Part shown: positions 33,426 through 41,251 of the stretch, piece by piece
How the letters are laid out: every line of letters begins with the position of its first letter
Position numbering within the stretch: position 1 is the first letter of the stretch
NCBI GenBank assembly: GCA_947090385.1
Contig: CAMUNZ010000003.1
Location: forward strand, 1 to 47,136
Origin: an uncultured Campylobacter sp.
GTDB lineage: Bacteria; Campylobacterota; Campylobacteria; Campylobacterales; Campylobacteraceae
Direction of reading: 5' to 3'
DNA: 47,136 nt
Notes under the pieces: generated by a model
Database searches by the model: none
Seen by the model: the letters and a program-made list of their open reading frames with translations, nothing else
Told to the model about the DNA's origin: nothing
Position numbers and translations under genes: made by a program

Positions 33426-34141
33426 ATAATCAAGAAAAAATTATAAATATGTTTGATCAAATAGCGCCTACTTACGATATAACAAATCGCGCGATTAGCT
33501 TAGGAATTGATCAAAGTTGGCGAAAAAAAGCTTGTAATATTGCATTAAAAAATTCAAAACAACAAAATTTAAAAATCGTCGATGTAGCTTGTGGAACTGG
33601 CGATTTGATGGGCGTTTGGGATTTGTGCGCAAAACAAAATAATAAACAAATCTCAAAATTAATTGGCGTTGATCCAAGTAAAGAGATGTTAAAAATCGCA
33701 AAAGAGAAATTTCCAAATTTTGATTTTTTAAACGAAGATGCCACAAAAATTTCTTTATTAAACAATGATTTTGATATTTTAAGCATAAGTTATGGTATTA
33801 GAAATGTCGTAGAAAGAGAACTTGCGTTAAAAGAGTTTAATAGAATTTTAAAAATTGATGGGCTTATCGTTGTTCTTGAATTTACAAAGCGTCAAAATGG
33901 CGGATTTATCGGATATTTTAGGGATTTTTATATACAAAAAATCATGCCAAAAATCGGTGGATTTATAAGTAAAAATAAAAAAGCTTATGAATATTTGCCA
34001 AATTCGATTGTGAATTTTTTAAGCAAAGATCTTTTTTGTGAAGAGTTGAAAAATAACGGATTTGAAGTCATTGTTTGTGAATCTTTTAGTTTTGAAGTTT
34101 GTACGCTTTTTATCGCAAAAAAGGTTAGAAATTGCTTTTAA
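33422..34141 (+). CDS. ubiE: Demethylmenaquinone/quinone C-methyltransferase (UbiE/MenG)
   Basis: SAM-dependent methyltransferase of respiratory quinone synthesis. Motifs: MFDQIAPTYDITNRAISLGI at the N-terminus, SAM motif KIVDVACGTGDLMG, GVDPSKEMLKIA, and FDILSISYGIRNVVERELAL. The start is GTG with AAGGAA upstream. The 239-residue length is standard. Campylobacters use menaquinone made by the futalosine route, so this enzyme most likely methylates the menaquinone ring there. It overlaps xseA by 10 bp. Confidence 0.92.
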   Translation: MNNQEKIINMFDQIAPTYDITNRAISLGIDQSWRKKACNIALKNSKQQNLKIVDVACGTGDLMGVWDLCAKQNNKQISKLIGVDPSKEMLKIAKEKFPNFDFLNEDATKISLLNNDFDILSISYGIRNVVERELALKEFNRILKIDGLIVVLEFTKRQNGGFIGYFRDFYIQKIMPKIGGFISKNKKAYEYLPNSIVNFLSKDLFCEELKNNGFEVIVCESFSFEVCTLFIAKKVRNCF

Positions 34142-35310
34142 AAATCAGTGAATTAAACGAACAGGCGAAAAATTTGCTAGAGGCAAATTTTTATCAAATT
34201 AATATAATTGGCGAAATTTCGCAGATTACAAAGCAGGCTGGTTCTGGGCATTGGTATTTTACTTTAAAAGATGAAAGTTCAAGCATTCGTTGTGCTATGT
34301 GGAAATTCTCAAATTTGCGAGTTGAGTTTGAACCAAAAATTGGAGATAAAGTCATAGCTTTTGGAAAAGTTAGTTTATACACAAAAGATGGCAGTTTTCA
34401 ATTTATAGCAAATTCTTTAAAACTTCAAGGCGATGGCGATTTAGACGCAAAATTTAACCAACTTAAAGAAAAACTATATAAAGAAGGACTTTTTGATTCT
34501 AAATATAAAAAACCTCTTCCAAAATTTCCTAAAAAAGTCGCTTTAATCACAAGTGGCACAGGAGCGGTTATAGAAGATATGAAAAGAAGCGCAAACGAAA
34601 GATACAAAATTTGCAAATTTTATCTTTATGATTGTTTAGTTCAAGGAGAAAATGCGCCACAAAATTTGATTAAAGCTTTAAAAGCGGCTGATAAAGTCGG
34701 ATATGATACTATCATTTTAGCAAGGGGTGGCGGAAGCAAAGAGGATTTATGGTGTTTTAATGATGAAAATTTAGCAAGAGAAATTTTTGCAGCAAAAACG
34801 CCGATAATAAGTGCAATCGGACATCAAGTTGATTTTAGTATAAGCGATTTTGTAAGCGATCATTCGTCTCATACGCCAACTGCTGCGATTGTGGATTTGT
34901 TGCCAAATTCTGCTGAAATTTTGCAAAATTTAAGATTTTTGCAGATGAAATTTGAAGATAAAATTACACAAAAATTTAATAATCTTCATAAAATTTTAGA
35001 TGATTTTAAAAAATATTTAAAATTTGCAAAAATTGGTGAAAAAATTCGAGTTGATAAAAAAAACTTAGAGCAATTAAAAGATAAATTAAATAGAAATTTC
35101 ATGACTATTTTAAAAGAAAAAGAGAATTTGTTGCAAAAAAAAATTTTGATATTAAAACAAAAAAATATATTTTTTGAAAAAAGTAAAAATTTAGTAAGTC
35201 TTAAAATAAATAGAAAAATAGTAAATTTAAATAGTTTAAAAGATGGCGACGAGGTGATTTTATCATCTCAAAATTTAGAAAAATTAGCGATTATTAAAGG
35301 AGATTTATGA
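34132..35310 (+). CDS. xseA: Exodeoxyribonuclease VII large subunit XseA
   Basis: Large subunit of the single-strand DNA exonuclease used in repair. It begins with an OB-fold (QINIIGEISQITKQAGSGHW), followed by the catalytic part with VALITSGTGAVIEDM, ILARGGGSKEDLWCFNDE and AIGHQVDFSISDFVSDHSSHTPTAA-type motif (IGHQVDFSISDF). A long coiled C-terminal arm follows, then a short SLKDGDEVIL end. The TTG at 34132 is the best start (LLKISELNEQAK), with AAGG upstream. xseB is not adjacent. Confidence 0.92.
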   Translation: MLLKISELNEQAKNLLEANFYQINIIGEISQITKQAGSGHWYFTLKDESSSIRCAMWKFSNLRVEFEPKIGDKVIAFGKVSLYTKDGSFQFIANSLKLQGDGDLDAKFNQLKEKLYKEGLFDSKYKKPLPKFPKKVALITSGTGAVIEDMKRSANERYKICKFYLYDCLVQGENAPQNLIKALKAADKVGYDTIILARGGGSKEDLWCFNDENLAREIFAAKTPIISAIGHQVDFSISDFVSDHSSHTPTAAIVDLLPNSAEILQNLRFLQMKFEDKITQKFNNLHKILDDFKKYLKFAKIGEKIRVDKKNLEQLKDKLNRNFMTILKEKENLLQKKILILKQKNIFFEKSKNLVSLKINRKIVNLNSLKDGDEVILSSQNLEKLAIIKGDL

Positions 35311-36389
35311 GAGTTTTAAATTTTAGTGCAGGTCCAAGTGGAATTCCTTTAAGTGTTTTGCAAAAAGCACAAAAAGAGTTGATAAATTATAAAAATAATG
35401 GCTTTTCTATAATGGAAATTAGCCATAGAAGCGCTATTTTTGGAGAATTAATCGAAGGCGCAAAAGCAAAACTTCAAAAAATTTATGGTTTTGATGATGG
35501 TTTTGCGGTGCTATTTTTGATGGGCGGGGCTAGTTTGCAATTTGCACAAGCTCCTATGAATTTATATAATGACGGCGTGGCAGAGTATGCAAATACAGGG
35601 GTTTGGACTACAAAAGCTATAAAAGAGGCGAAAATTTTAGGGATAAATTATAAAGTTGTAGCAAGTAGTGAAGATGAAAATTTTAGTTATATTCCTGATT
35701 TTAAATTTAGTGATGACGCAGATTATGGATATATTTGCAGCAATAATACAATTTACGGAACGCAATACGCAAAACTGCCAGATTGTAAATGCCCTTTGAT
35801 TGTCGATAGTTCAAGCGATCTTTTAAGCAGAGAGATTAATTTTAAAAATATCGGACTTTTTTACGGTGGAATTCAAAAGAATGCTGGTCCGGCTGGAGTT
35901 ACGTTGCTAATCATAAAAAAAGATTTAGCAAATCGTGTAAAAGATAATGTTCCAAATGTTTTGCGATATAAAACTCAAATCGATGCAAATTCTATGAGTA
36001 ATACGCCAAATACTTTTGGAATTTATATGTTTGATTTGATGCTTGATTGGATAAATGAACAAGGCGGACTTGCTATTATACATGAAAACAACAAGAAAAA
36101 ATCCGCTTTGCTTTATGATTACATAGACGATTCTAAATTTTATAAAGCTCACGCTAAAATTGGCAGTAGAAGCTTGATGAATGTTAGTTTTAATATATTG
36201 AAAAACGGACAAAATGATGCTGATTTGGAAAAAAAATTTGTCGAATTTGCTGCCTCTAAAAATATGATCGGTTTAAAAGGGCATAGAGTTTTAGGCGGAA
36301 TTAGAGCTTCTATTTATAACGCTGTTAGCTTAGAAAATGTAAAATATTTGATAGATTGTATGCAAGAATTTAAAAAAGAAAACTTATAA
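35307..36389 (+). CDS. serC: Phosphoserine aminotransferase SerC
   Basis: PLP aminotransferase giving phosphoserine; also acts on 4-phosphohydroxythreonine in vitamin B6 synthesis. Key segments are LNFSAGPSGIPLSVLQKAQ, MEISHRSAIFGELIEGA, LFLMGGASLQFAQAPMN and the PLP lysine in FYGGIQKNAGPAGVTLL, followed by RSLMNVSF and GHRVLGGIRASIYNA. The 360-residue length is normal. The ATG overlaps the xseA stop (ATGA). The convergent hairpin at 36389-36421 ends the transcript. Confidence 0.95.
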   Translation: MRVLNFSAGPSGIPLSVLQKAQKELINYKNNGFSIMEISHRSAIFGELIEGAKAKLQKIYGFDDGFAVLFLMGGASLQFAQAPMNLYNDGVAEYANTGVWTTKAIKEAKILGINYKVVASSEDENFSYIPDFKFSDDADYGYICSNNTIYGTQYAKLPDCKCPLIVDSSSDLLSREINFKNIGLFYGGIQKNAGPAGVTLLIIKKDLANRVKDNVPNVLRYKTQIDANSMSNTPNTFGIYMFDLMLDWINEQGGLAIIHENNKKKSALLYDYIDDSKFYKAHAKIGSRSLMNVSFNILKNGQNDADLEKKFVEFAASKNMIGLKGHRVLGGIRASIYNAVSLENVKYLIDCMQEFKKENL

Positions 36390-36421
36390 AATTTTGGATT
36401 TGCATGGCAAATCCAAAATTT
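36389..36421. terminator. Bidirectional terminator between serC and ridA
   Basis: Perfect 15-bp stem AAATTTTGGATTTGC with its complement around a 3-nt loop. It spans the serC stop to the ridA stop in a convergent arrangement, with AT-rich ends on both sides giving U runs in both directions. Confidence 0.8.
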
Positions 36422-36779
36422 ATTCTAAACTAGCAATTATTTCGATTTCGATTTTTGCACCTTTTGGTAAAGATTTTACGCCAACCGCGCTTCTTGCCGG
36501 AAAAGGTTCTTTAAAAAATTCTCCATAAATTTCATTAACAATTGCAAAATCATTTATGTCTGTTAAAAAAACTAAACTTTTTACTACATTTTTTGCATCT
36601 ATTTTGAGTTCTGTTAAAATTCCTTGGATATTTTTTAAAACTTGTTTTGTTTGATCTTTTATGTCATCGCTTTCGATTTTGCCATTTTGTGGATTTATCG
36701 GAATTTGACCAGAACAAAAAACCAAATCGCCAACTATTTTATAAGCCGAATACGGACCAATTGCTGCAGGATAAAGCAT
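36420..36779 (-). CDS. ridA: RidA family enamine/imine deaminase
   Basis: Hydrolyses reactive enamines such as 2-aminoacrylate released by PLP enzymes. The family segments are PAAIGPYSAYKIVGDLVFCS, GQIPINPQNG, the substrate arginine in FPARSAVGVKSLPKGAKIEIE and the closing EIIASLE. The 119-residue trimer-forming length is a little short at the N-terminus (MLYPAAIGPYSA). It is a single-gene unit between two hairpins, with ATTTCTCCT (rc AGGAGAAAT) as ribosome-binding site. Confidence 0.93.
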   Translation of the reverse strand: MLYPAAIGPYSAYKIVGDLVFCSGQIPINPQNGKIESDDIKDQTKQVLKNIQGILTELKIDAKNVVKSLVFLTDINDFAIVNEIYGEFFKEPFPARSAVGVKSLPKGAKIEIEIIASLE

Positions 36780-36853
36780 AAATTTCTCCTTAAAAAATAA
36801 ACGGATTTTATAAGAATTTAACTTAAATTATGAGTAAAATATGGATAAAAAAC

Positions 36854-36880
36854 TTAAACTGCGATTCAATCGCAGTTTAA
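36854..36880 (-). terminator. Intrinsic terminator of rplU-rpmA
   Basis: 12-bp perfect stem TTAAACTGCGAT/ATCGCAGTTTAA with a 3-nt loop directly behind the rpmA stop. On the minus strand it is followed by GTTTTTT, the expected U tract. Confidence 0.88.
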
Positions 36881-36882
36881 AA

Positions 36883-37140
36883 TTACATTGCAGGATAAAC
36901 TGAAACTTGTTTTCTAGTTTTGTCAAATCTTTCAAATTTTACAAAACCATCAATTAAAGAAAAAATCGTATGATCTTTGCCGATTCCTACATTATTTCCT
37001 GCGTGAGTTGCTGTTCCTCTTTGGCGGATTATGATATTTCCAGCTCTTACAAACTCTCCACCGAATTTTTTGACGCCTAAGCGGCGACCGATAGAATCTC
37101 GGTTATTTTGGGTTGAACCTTGACCTTTTTTGTGTGCCAT
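36883..37140 (-). CDS. rpmA: 50S ribosomal protein L27
   Basis: 85-residue L27 with the family N-terminus MAHKKGQGSTQNNRDS and body GRRLGVKKFGGEFVRAG, IIIRQRGT. There is no cleaved N-terminal extension of the Firmicutes type. It is 10 bp behind rplU in the usual rplU-rpmA pair, with GGAGT as ribosome-binding site. Confidence 0.97.
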   Translation of the reverse strand: MAHKKGQGSTQNNRDSIGRRLGVKKFGGEFVRAGNIIIRQRGTATHAGNNVGIGKDHTIFSLIDGFVKFERFDKTRKQVSVYPAM

Positions 37141-37150
37141 TTTTTACTCC

Positions 37151-37459
37151 TTAGGCTATGATATCTTTTACTTGGACTCTTGTAAATTGGCGTCTAAAGC
37201 CTCTTTTTAATTTTGAGTCTTTTCTTCTTCGTTTTTTGTAAATTACAACTTTTTTGTCTTTTCCAAAAGTTACAACTTCTAAAACAACCTTTGCACCCTT
37301 AACAAACGGTGCTCCTACCTTTAAACTTCCGTCGTTTATAGCTAAAACTTCGCTAACTTCGACTTTGCTTTTTACATCTGCGTCAAATTTATCAAGATTT
37401 AGATAATCTCCAATTTTTACTTGATACTGTTTTCCGCTATGTTTGATAATTGCGTACAT
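37151..37459 (-). CDS. rplU: 50S ribosomal protein L21
   Basis: 102-residue L21: MYAIIKHSGKQYQVKIGDYL at the start, VVIYKKRRRKDSKLKRG in the basic C-terminal part. I chose the ATG at 37459 rather than the TTG one codon earlier, since AAGGAAGT lies at the right distance. First gene of the rplU-rpmA unit; its leader carries an inverted repeat (37484-37521). Confidence 0.96.
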   Translation of the reverse strand: MYAIIKHSGKQYQVKIGDYLNLDKFDADVKSKVEVSEVLAINDGSLKVGAPFVKGAKVVLEVVTFGKDKKVVIYKKRRRKDSKLKRGFRRQFTRVQVKDIIA

Positions 37460-37483
37460 CAAACTTCCTTTAAATTTTGGTAG

Positions 37484-37521
37484 ATCGACAAGTAGTAAAA
37501 ACTTTAAGGGACTTGTTCGAT
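37484..37521 (-). promoter_or_regulatory. Hairpin in the rplU leader, possible r-protein leader element
   Basis: Arms ATCGACAAGT and ACTTGTTCGAT pair with one bulged base. A small inner AGT-AAAA-ACT hairpin follows the left arm. It lies between the -10 candidate and the rplU ribosome-binding site, in an untranslated leader of about 65 nt. There is no U tract directly behind it, so an autoregulatory or antitermination structure is more likely than a terminator. Confidence 0.45.
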
Positions 37522-37532
37522 TAAAAGTGCGG

Positions 37533-37538
37533 ATTTTA
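37533..37538 (-). promoter_or_regulatory. Probable -10 box for rplU-rpmA
   Basis: On the minus strand TAAAAT in TTTTTTTGATAAAATCC, with the T-rich upstream stretch usual for Campylobacter promoters, about 75 bp before the rplU ATG. Confidence 0.45.
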
Positions 37539-37567
37539 TCAAAAAAATTATAAATTTAACGTTAAAA

Positions 37568-37593
37568 GTTTAACTCCCAAAATGGGAGTTAAA
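37568..37593 (-). terminator. Terminator behind the cytochrome c peroxidase remnant
   Basis: 11-bp stem TTTAACTCCCA/TGGGAGTTAAA with a 3-nt loop, followed on the minus strand by CTTTT. It lies 5 bp behind the last stop of the peroxidase remnant. Confidence 0.8.
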
Positions 37594-37597
37594 ATTA

Positions 37598-38489
37598 TTA
37601 TTTTTTATAATCAAGTTCTGGGATCGGAGTTGCGTCCATAGTTTGCGGAAATTTTGGATAAGTTATATTTGGAATTTCACCAGTTAATGAATTTAAAAAT
37701 ATTGCTATATCTTTTGCGTCTTTATCGTTTATATCTATGCCAAGTTGCACACTTCTATAGTTTTTATGGCTTTTTTAAACTCCAAATTGTGCCATTATGA
37801 AAATAAGGCGCAGTTAAGCCGACATTTCTTAAAGTTGGAGTTTTTACCATACTATTTTTGTCGCCTTTAAATCCGCCAATGTCGATAAATTCATATTTTG
37901 CTGCTATTTGAAAAGCTTGCATAGTTCCACTCGTTGTAGCAACCAAAGGAAAATCTATTTTTACATTTTCGTCGTAAGCTTCTTTAAACATTTTTACATA
38001 TTCTGGCATAGATTCTATTTTTTTGATAACTAAATCAGGACTTGCTGCCATTTCTGGTCCTGCTTGAATTGGACCTTGTGCTTGATCTGCTAGATGATTT
38101 GCTCTTCCATCCCAAAATTGACTTGAATTAAATACTGAATTATAAACTGTTGGAGCATTTAAATGACTTGGGTTTGGAGTCCAAAGATGTCCTGTTGAGG
38201 CAGGAATTCCATCAACGCCACCTAAACCTAAATTGTGACAGGTATTACAACTAATTAAACCTGATTTTGAAATTCTTGGATCTAAGTATAAAACTTTTCC
38301 GAGCTCTACTCTTTTGGTTGTAGTTGGATATTTTTGTGCATCTGGTGTATATTTATTTACCAAAGTTTCTAATATGGCATTATCACTTGGTATAGCAACT
38401 AAACCGCTATCTTTTGCTAATTTTACCAAATCAGCAGATGCAAAAAGCGAAGTTGCTAAAACTAATGAACTTAAAACTGTTATTTTAAT
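37598..38489 (-). pseudogene. Di-haem cytochrome c peroxidase, degraded
   Basis: Periplasmic enzymes of this family reduce peroxide with electrons from cytochrome c. The frame encodes a signal peptide (KITVLSSLVLATSLFASA) whose expected start codon at 38489 is ATT, not ATG. It continues through LGKVLYLDPRISKSGLISC, the first haem site CNTCHNLGLGG and HLADQAQGPIQAGPEMAAS. After FPLVATT it jumps to SGTMQAFQIAAKYEFID, so the region with the second CxxCH haem site, some 50-80 residues, is missing. After YFHNGTIWSLKK the frame breaks. The true end can be followed with two shifts (KAIKTIEV, then QLGIDINDKDAKDIAIFLNS) to DYKK and a stop at 37598. Confidence 0.85.
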
Positions 38490-38539
38490 AATTTCTCTTT
38501 TATAAAATTCTTTAAGATTTTATAAAAGAGAAATTATTA
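38486..38539. repeat. 23-bp perfect inverted repeat at the peroxidase gene start
   Basis: Arms 38486-38508 and 38517-38539 are perfect complements separated by 8 nt (TCTTTAAG). On the minus strand the structure ends at the position of the former start codon and buries the AAAAGAG ribosome-binding site in its stem. It has no U tract. See findings. Confidence 0.85.
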
Positions 38540-38633
38540 AAAAATATCTGAAAAATTAATATAATATAAAATTAGATAAAAATTATTATATAAAAAATAA
38601 AATTGATGATAAAAATTTCTATGATTTAAAAAT

Positions 38634-38662
38634 TTTTTAAGTCCCAAAAAAGGACTTAAAAA
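38634..38662 (-). terminator. Terminator of the pepD transcript
   Basis: 11-bp stem TTTTTAAGTCC/GGACTTAAAAA around a 7-nt A-rich loop. It lies right behind the pepD stop codon at 38663 and is followed by a T-rich run on the minus strand. Confidence 0.8.
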
Positions 38663-39937
38663 TTAATTGTAAAATTTTACTATGTTTCTTACGACTTTTT
38701 CTATCAAATCGCAAGAAGAAATTTCGCATTTTTCATTGATCGAATGTGGTCCTATTATATTTGGTCCTATGCTGCAAGCGGTTATTGAGCCTTGCATTTT
38801 ATCGATTAAAACGCCGCATTCAAGTCCTGCGTGAATTCCGCTGAGTTTTGCTTGTGGTCTAAATTTTAAAAGTTCACTTAAAACTATTTTAGAAAAATCG
38901 CTTTCTTCTGGTTTCCACGGAGAAGTTTCTCCTTGGAAACGGCAATCAAAGCCAAATCCTTTTGCTAAAGTTTTTGTTTCGTATTTTAATCTATCAATTC
39001 CATCTTTACTCATAGATCTTGCAAAAAATTCGATTTCTACAAAATCATCTTCGTTTATAACTAATGATAAATTTATGCTATCATTCACAAGTCCTAATTT
39101 TGTGTCAAAACTTCTTACTCCTTGCGAAAATGATCCCAAAATTCCTAAAATTTTTTCGCTTTCATTTACAACTTTTACGTTTTTTTCACCAATATATGTG
39201 ACTTTTATATTTTTGTAATCTTTTAAATTATCTTTGCAAATTACAATCACGCTTGCTGCGCAAGGTATAGAATTTCTTCTTTCTCCACCTTTAAATTCTA
39301 CCAATTCGCAATCTTTTTCACCTAAAAATTGTGCAAGAATTTTTATAGCATTTGGGATATTTTCGTGAATTTGATTTCCGCTATGTCCGCCAGGAAGTCC
39401 ATTTAACTCAACTTTATAAATATTTCCATTTTTTTCTGTTTTTGTGATTTGCATTTTGCATAAAATATCAACGCCACCAGCGCAACCGATCGTTACTTTT
39501 GTGTCATCTTCGCTATCTAGATTTAAAAGTCTTGGCGAAATTATCCCACTTTCGTATCGTCCCGCTCCACAAAGTCCGATTTCTTCGTCATTTGTAAAAA
39601 GTACTTCAAGATTATCAAAATCTTTCATCATTTCCATTATTATCGCAATTCCGATACCATTATCTGCCCCAAGAGTTGAATTTTTTGCTTTCAACCAACC
39701 ATTATCTTCGTAAATTTTGATATTTGGAGCATCACCGACACATACCATATCATAATGGCTTTGCAAGCAAATTTCGGGTTTTCCTTTATAAGCGTGGATA
39801 TTTCCGGCTTCATCTTTTGTAAATTTAAAATCATGACAATCACAATAATCTTCTAAAAATTTCGCCATTTGCGCCGTATCTTTACTGCATCTTGGAATAT
39901 TTGAAAAACTTTTAAAATTCTCAATAACTTTGCTCAT
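38663..39937 (-). CDS. pepD: Aminoacyl-histidine dipeptidase PepD (M20 family)
   Basis: Zinc dipeptidase of the M20C group. Metal and catalytic segments are LQSHYDMVC, NSTLGADNGIGIAI (bridging Asp), LFTNDEEIGLCGAGRYE (catalytic Glu pair), LPGGHSGNQIHENIPN in the lid domain and LECGVLIDKM with IGPHSINEKCEI at the C-terminus. I chose the ATG at 39937 (MSKVIENFKSF, 424 aa) with AAAGGAG upstream. A longer frame to 39976 overlaps the preceding gene and adds unlike residues. Confidence 0.92.
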   Translation of the reverse strand: MSKVIENFKSFSNIPRCSKDTAQMAKFLEDYCDCHDFKFTKDEAGNIHAYKGKPEICLQSHYDMVCVGDAPNIKIYEDNGWLKAKNSTLGADNGIGIAIIMEMMKDFDNLEVLFTNDEEIGLCGAGRYESGIISPRLLNLDSEDDTKVTIGCAGGVDILCKMQITKTEKNGNIYKVELNGLPGGHSGNQIHENIPNAIKILAQFLGEKDCELVEFKGGERRNSIPCAASVIVICKDNLKDYKNIKVTYIGEKNVKVVNESEKILGILGSFSQGVRSFDTKLGLVNDSINLSLVINEDDFVEIEFFARSMSKDGIDRLKYETKTLAKGFGFDCRFQGETSPWKPEESDFSKIVLSELLKFRPQAKLSGIHAGLECGVLIDKMQGSITACSIGPNIIGPHSINEKCEISSCDLIEKVVRNIVKFYN

Positions 39938-39950
39938 TTTTGCTCCTTTT

Positions 39951-40508
39951 TTAATCAAAATATAATCTAGCCTCAACTTCTTCTTTGCTTATTTTTCCAT
40001 CTGTTACCATTTGCGCGATGCTTAAGCAAGAAATTTTATCCCCATCTTTACACGAATTTTTGTAGATATAAAAAGCTTTTGTTACATTTTTTTCTACGCC
40101 ATCACCATCTTCATACATTTTTCCTAAATTTACACAAGATTTATAAAATCCATTTTGACAAGCGAGATTATAAAGTTTAAAAGCACGGTTAAAATCTTGT
40201 GATATTCCTTTTCCAAAATACGCCATATCGCCTAAAAAATGGCAACTTGAAGCAATTCCATTTTCGCAAGATTTTTTATATAAAATCTCAGATTTTTTAA
40301 AATTTTTTTCGATATTGCCAAGACCTTTTTCGTAAATTTGTGCTAAAACAGCACAAAATTTTCCCTCTTTTTTTAAGCAATTTTTTTCTAAATCATTTTT
40401 TAATTTATCACAAGAATTTATATTTTTGTTTTTGCATTCATCGTATAATTTTTCATAATTTGCATGCAAAAAGCAAAGAAGTAGAATAAAACTTATTAAA
40501 ACTTTCAT
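39951..40508 (-). CDS. Secreted Sel1-repeat, cysteine-rich protein (Hcp-like)
   Basis: Signal peptide MKVLISFILLLCFLHA, then about four Sel1-like repeats of roughly 36 residues. Each has a cysteine pair that forms a disulfide in Helicobacter cysteine-rich proteins: EKNCLKKEGKFCAVLAQIYE, KSCENGIASSCHFLGDMAYF, LACQNGFYKSCVNLGKMYED, NSCKDGDKISCLSIAQMVTD. The 185-residue periplasmic protein probably mediates protein-protein contacts; some Hcp proteins bind beta-lactams. Partner unknown. It lies between nth and pepD, 13 bp from pepD. Confidence 0.88.
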   Translation of the reverse strand: MKVLISFILLLCFLHANYEKLYDECKNKNINSCDKLKNDLEKNCLKKEGKFCAVLAQIYEKGLGNIEKNFKKSEILYKKSCENGIASSCHFLGDMAYFGKGISQDFNRAFKLYNLACQNGFYKSCVNLGKMYEDGDGVEKNVTKAFYIYKNSCKDGDKISCLSIAQMVTDGKISKEEVEARLYFD

Positions 40509-40514
40509 ATTTAC

Positions 40515-41168
40515 TCATTTAAATTTTTGCTTGATTATAACAGAATTATCTTTATAATTACAAAATTCTCGTAAAAAACATTCATCGCATTTTGGTTTTA
40601 TAGCTTTGCAAGTATAACGCCCAAATAAAACCATAGCTTGATGAAGATAATTTAAATCTGTTTTAAATGCTTTTGTTAGATCTATTTCTGTAAGTTCTGG
40701 CGTTTTTGCCTTGCTTAAATTTAATCTATGTGAAACCCTAAAAACATGTGTATCAACTGCCATTAAATTTGCTTGGCAAAATTCTATCAAAACGACATTT
40801 GCTGTTTTTTGTCCAACTCCCGCTAAACTTTGTAAATTTTTAGCATCTAAAGGAATTTTGCCATCAAAATTTTCAATGACAGATTTTGCCATTTTGATTA
40901 AATTTTGTGCTTTGTTATTAAAAAAACTGCACGAGTTTATAAGAATTTTTAAACTTGACAAATTTGCTTTTGAAAGTGCAAAAATATCTGGAAATTCTTT
41001 AAATAAATTCGGTGTGATTAAATTTACTCTTTTATCTGTGCATTGCGCAGAAAGCATAACGCAAACTAAAAGTTCATATAAGTTGTTGAATTTCAATTCT
41101 GTGACTGGTTTATCGAAATTTTTTAAAAACAATTCTTTGATTTTTTGTATATCTTTTTTTGTTCTCAT
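40515..41168 (-). CDS. nth: Endonuclease III
   Basis: DNA glycosylase/AP lyase removing oxidised pyrimidines. The helix-hairpin-helix LQSLAGVGQKTANVVL contains the catalytic Lys, and the catalytic Asp lies in AVDTHVFRVSHRL. The [4Fe-4S] cluster cysteines are in CKAIKPKCDECFLREFC with the 6-2-5 spacing. The 217-residue length is normal. It is divergent from peb4, as in C. jejuni Cj0595-Cj0596. Confidence 0.95.
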   Translation of the reverse strand: MRTKKDIQKIKELFLKNFDKPVTELKFNNLYELLVCVMLSAQCTDKRVNLITPNLFKEFPDIFALSKANLSSLKILINSCSFFNNKAQNLIKMAKSVIENFDGKIPLDAKNLQSLAGVGQKTANVVLIEFCQANLMAVDTHVFRVSHRLNLSKAKTPELTEIDLTKAFKTDLNYLHQAMVLFGRYTCKAIKPKCDECFLREFCNYKDNSVIIKQKFK

Positions 41169-41212
41169 TTGGCTATTTTAGCAAAAATTTCTTTTTGTTA
41201 GTAATTTTTGGA

Positions 41213-41218
41213 TACAAT
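41213..41218 (+). promoter_or_regulatory. Probable -10 box for peb4
   Basis: TACAAT in TTTTTGGATACAATTAG, 33 bp upstream of the peb4 ATG and within the divergent nth/peb4 gap. Confidence 0.5.
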
Positions 41219-41251
41219 TAGCGATTTTAATTTTTGAACAAGGAAAACAGA

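Noticed and set aside
40711..41181. A 156-residue open frame antisense to nth
   Set aside because: It lies opposite a certain gene, has no ribosome-binding site and shows no domain; long antisense frames are common opposite such codon usage.
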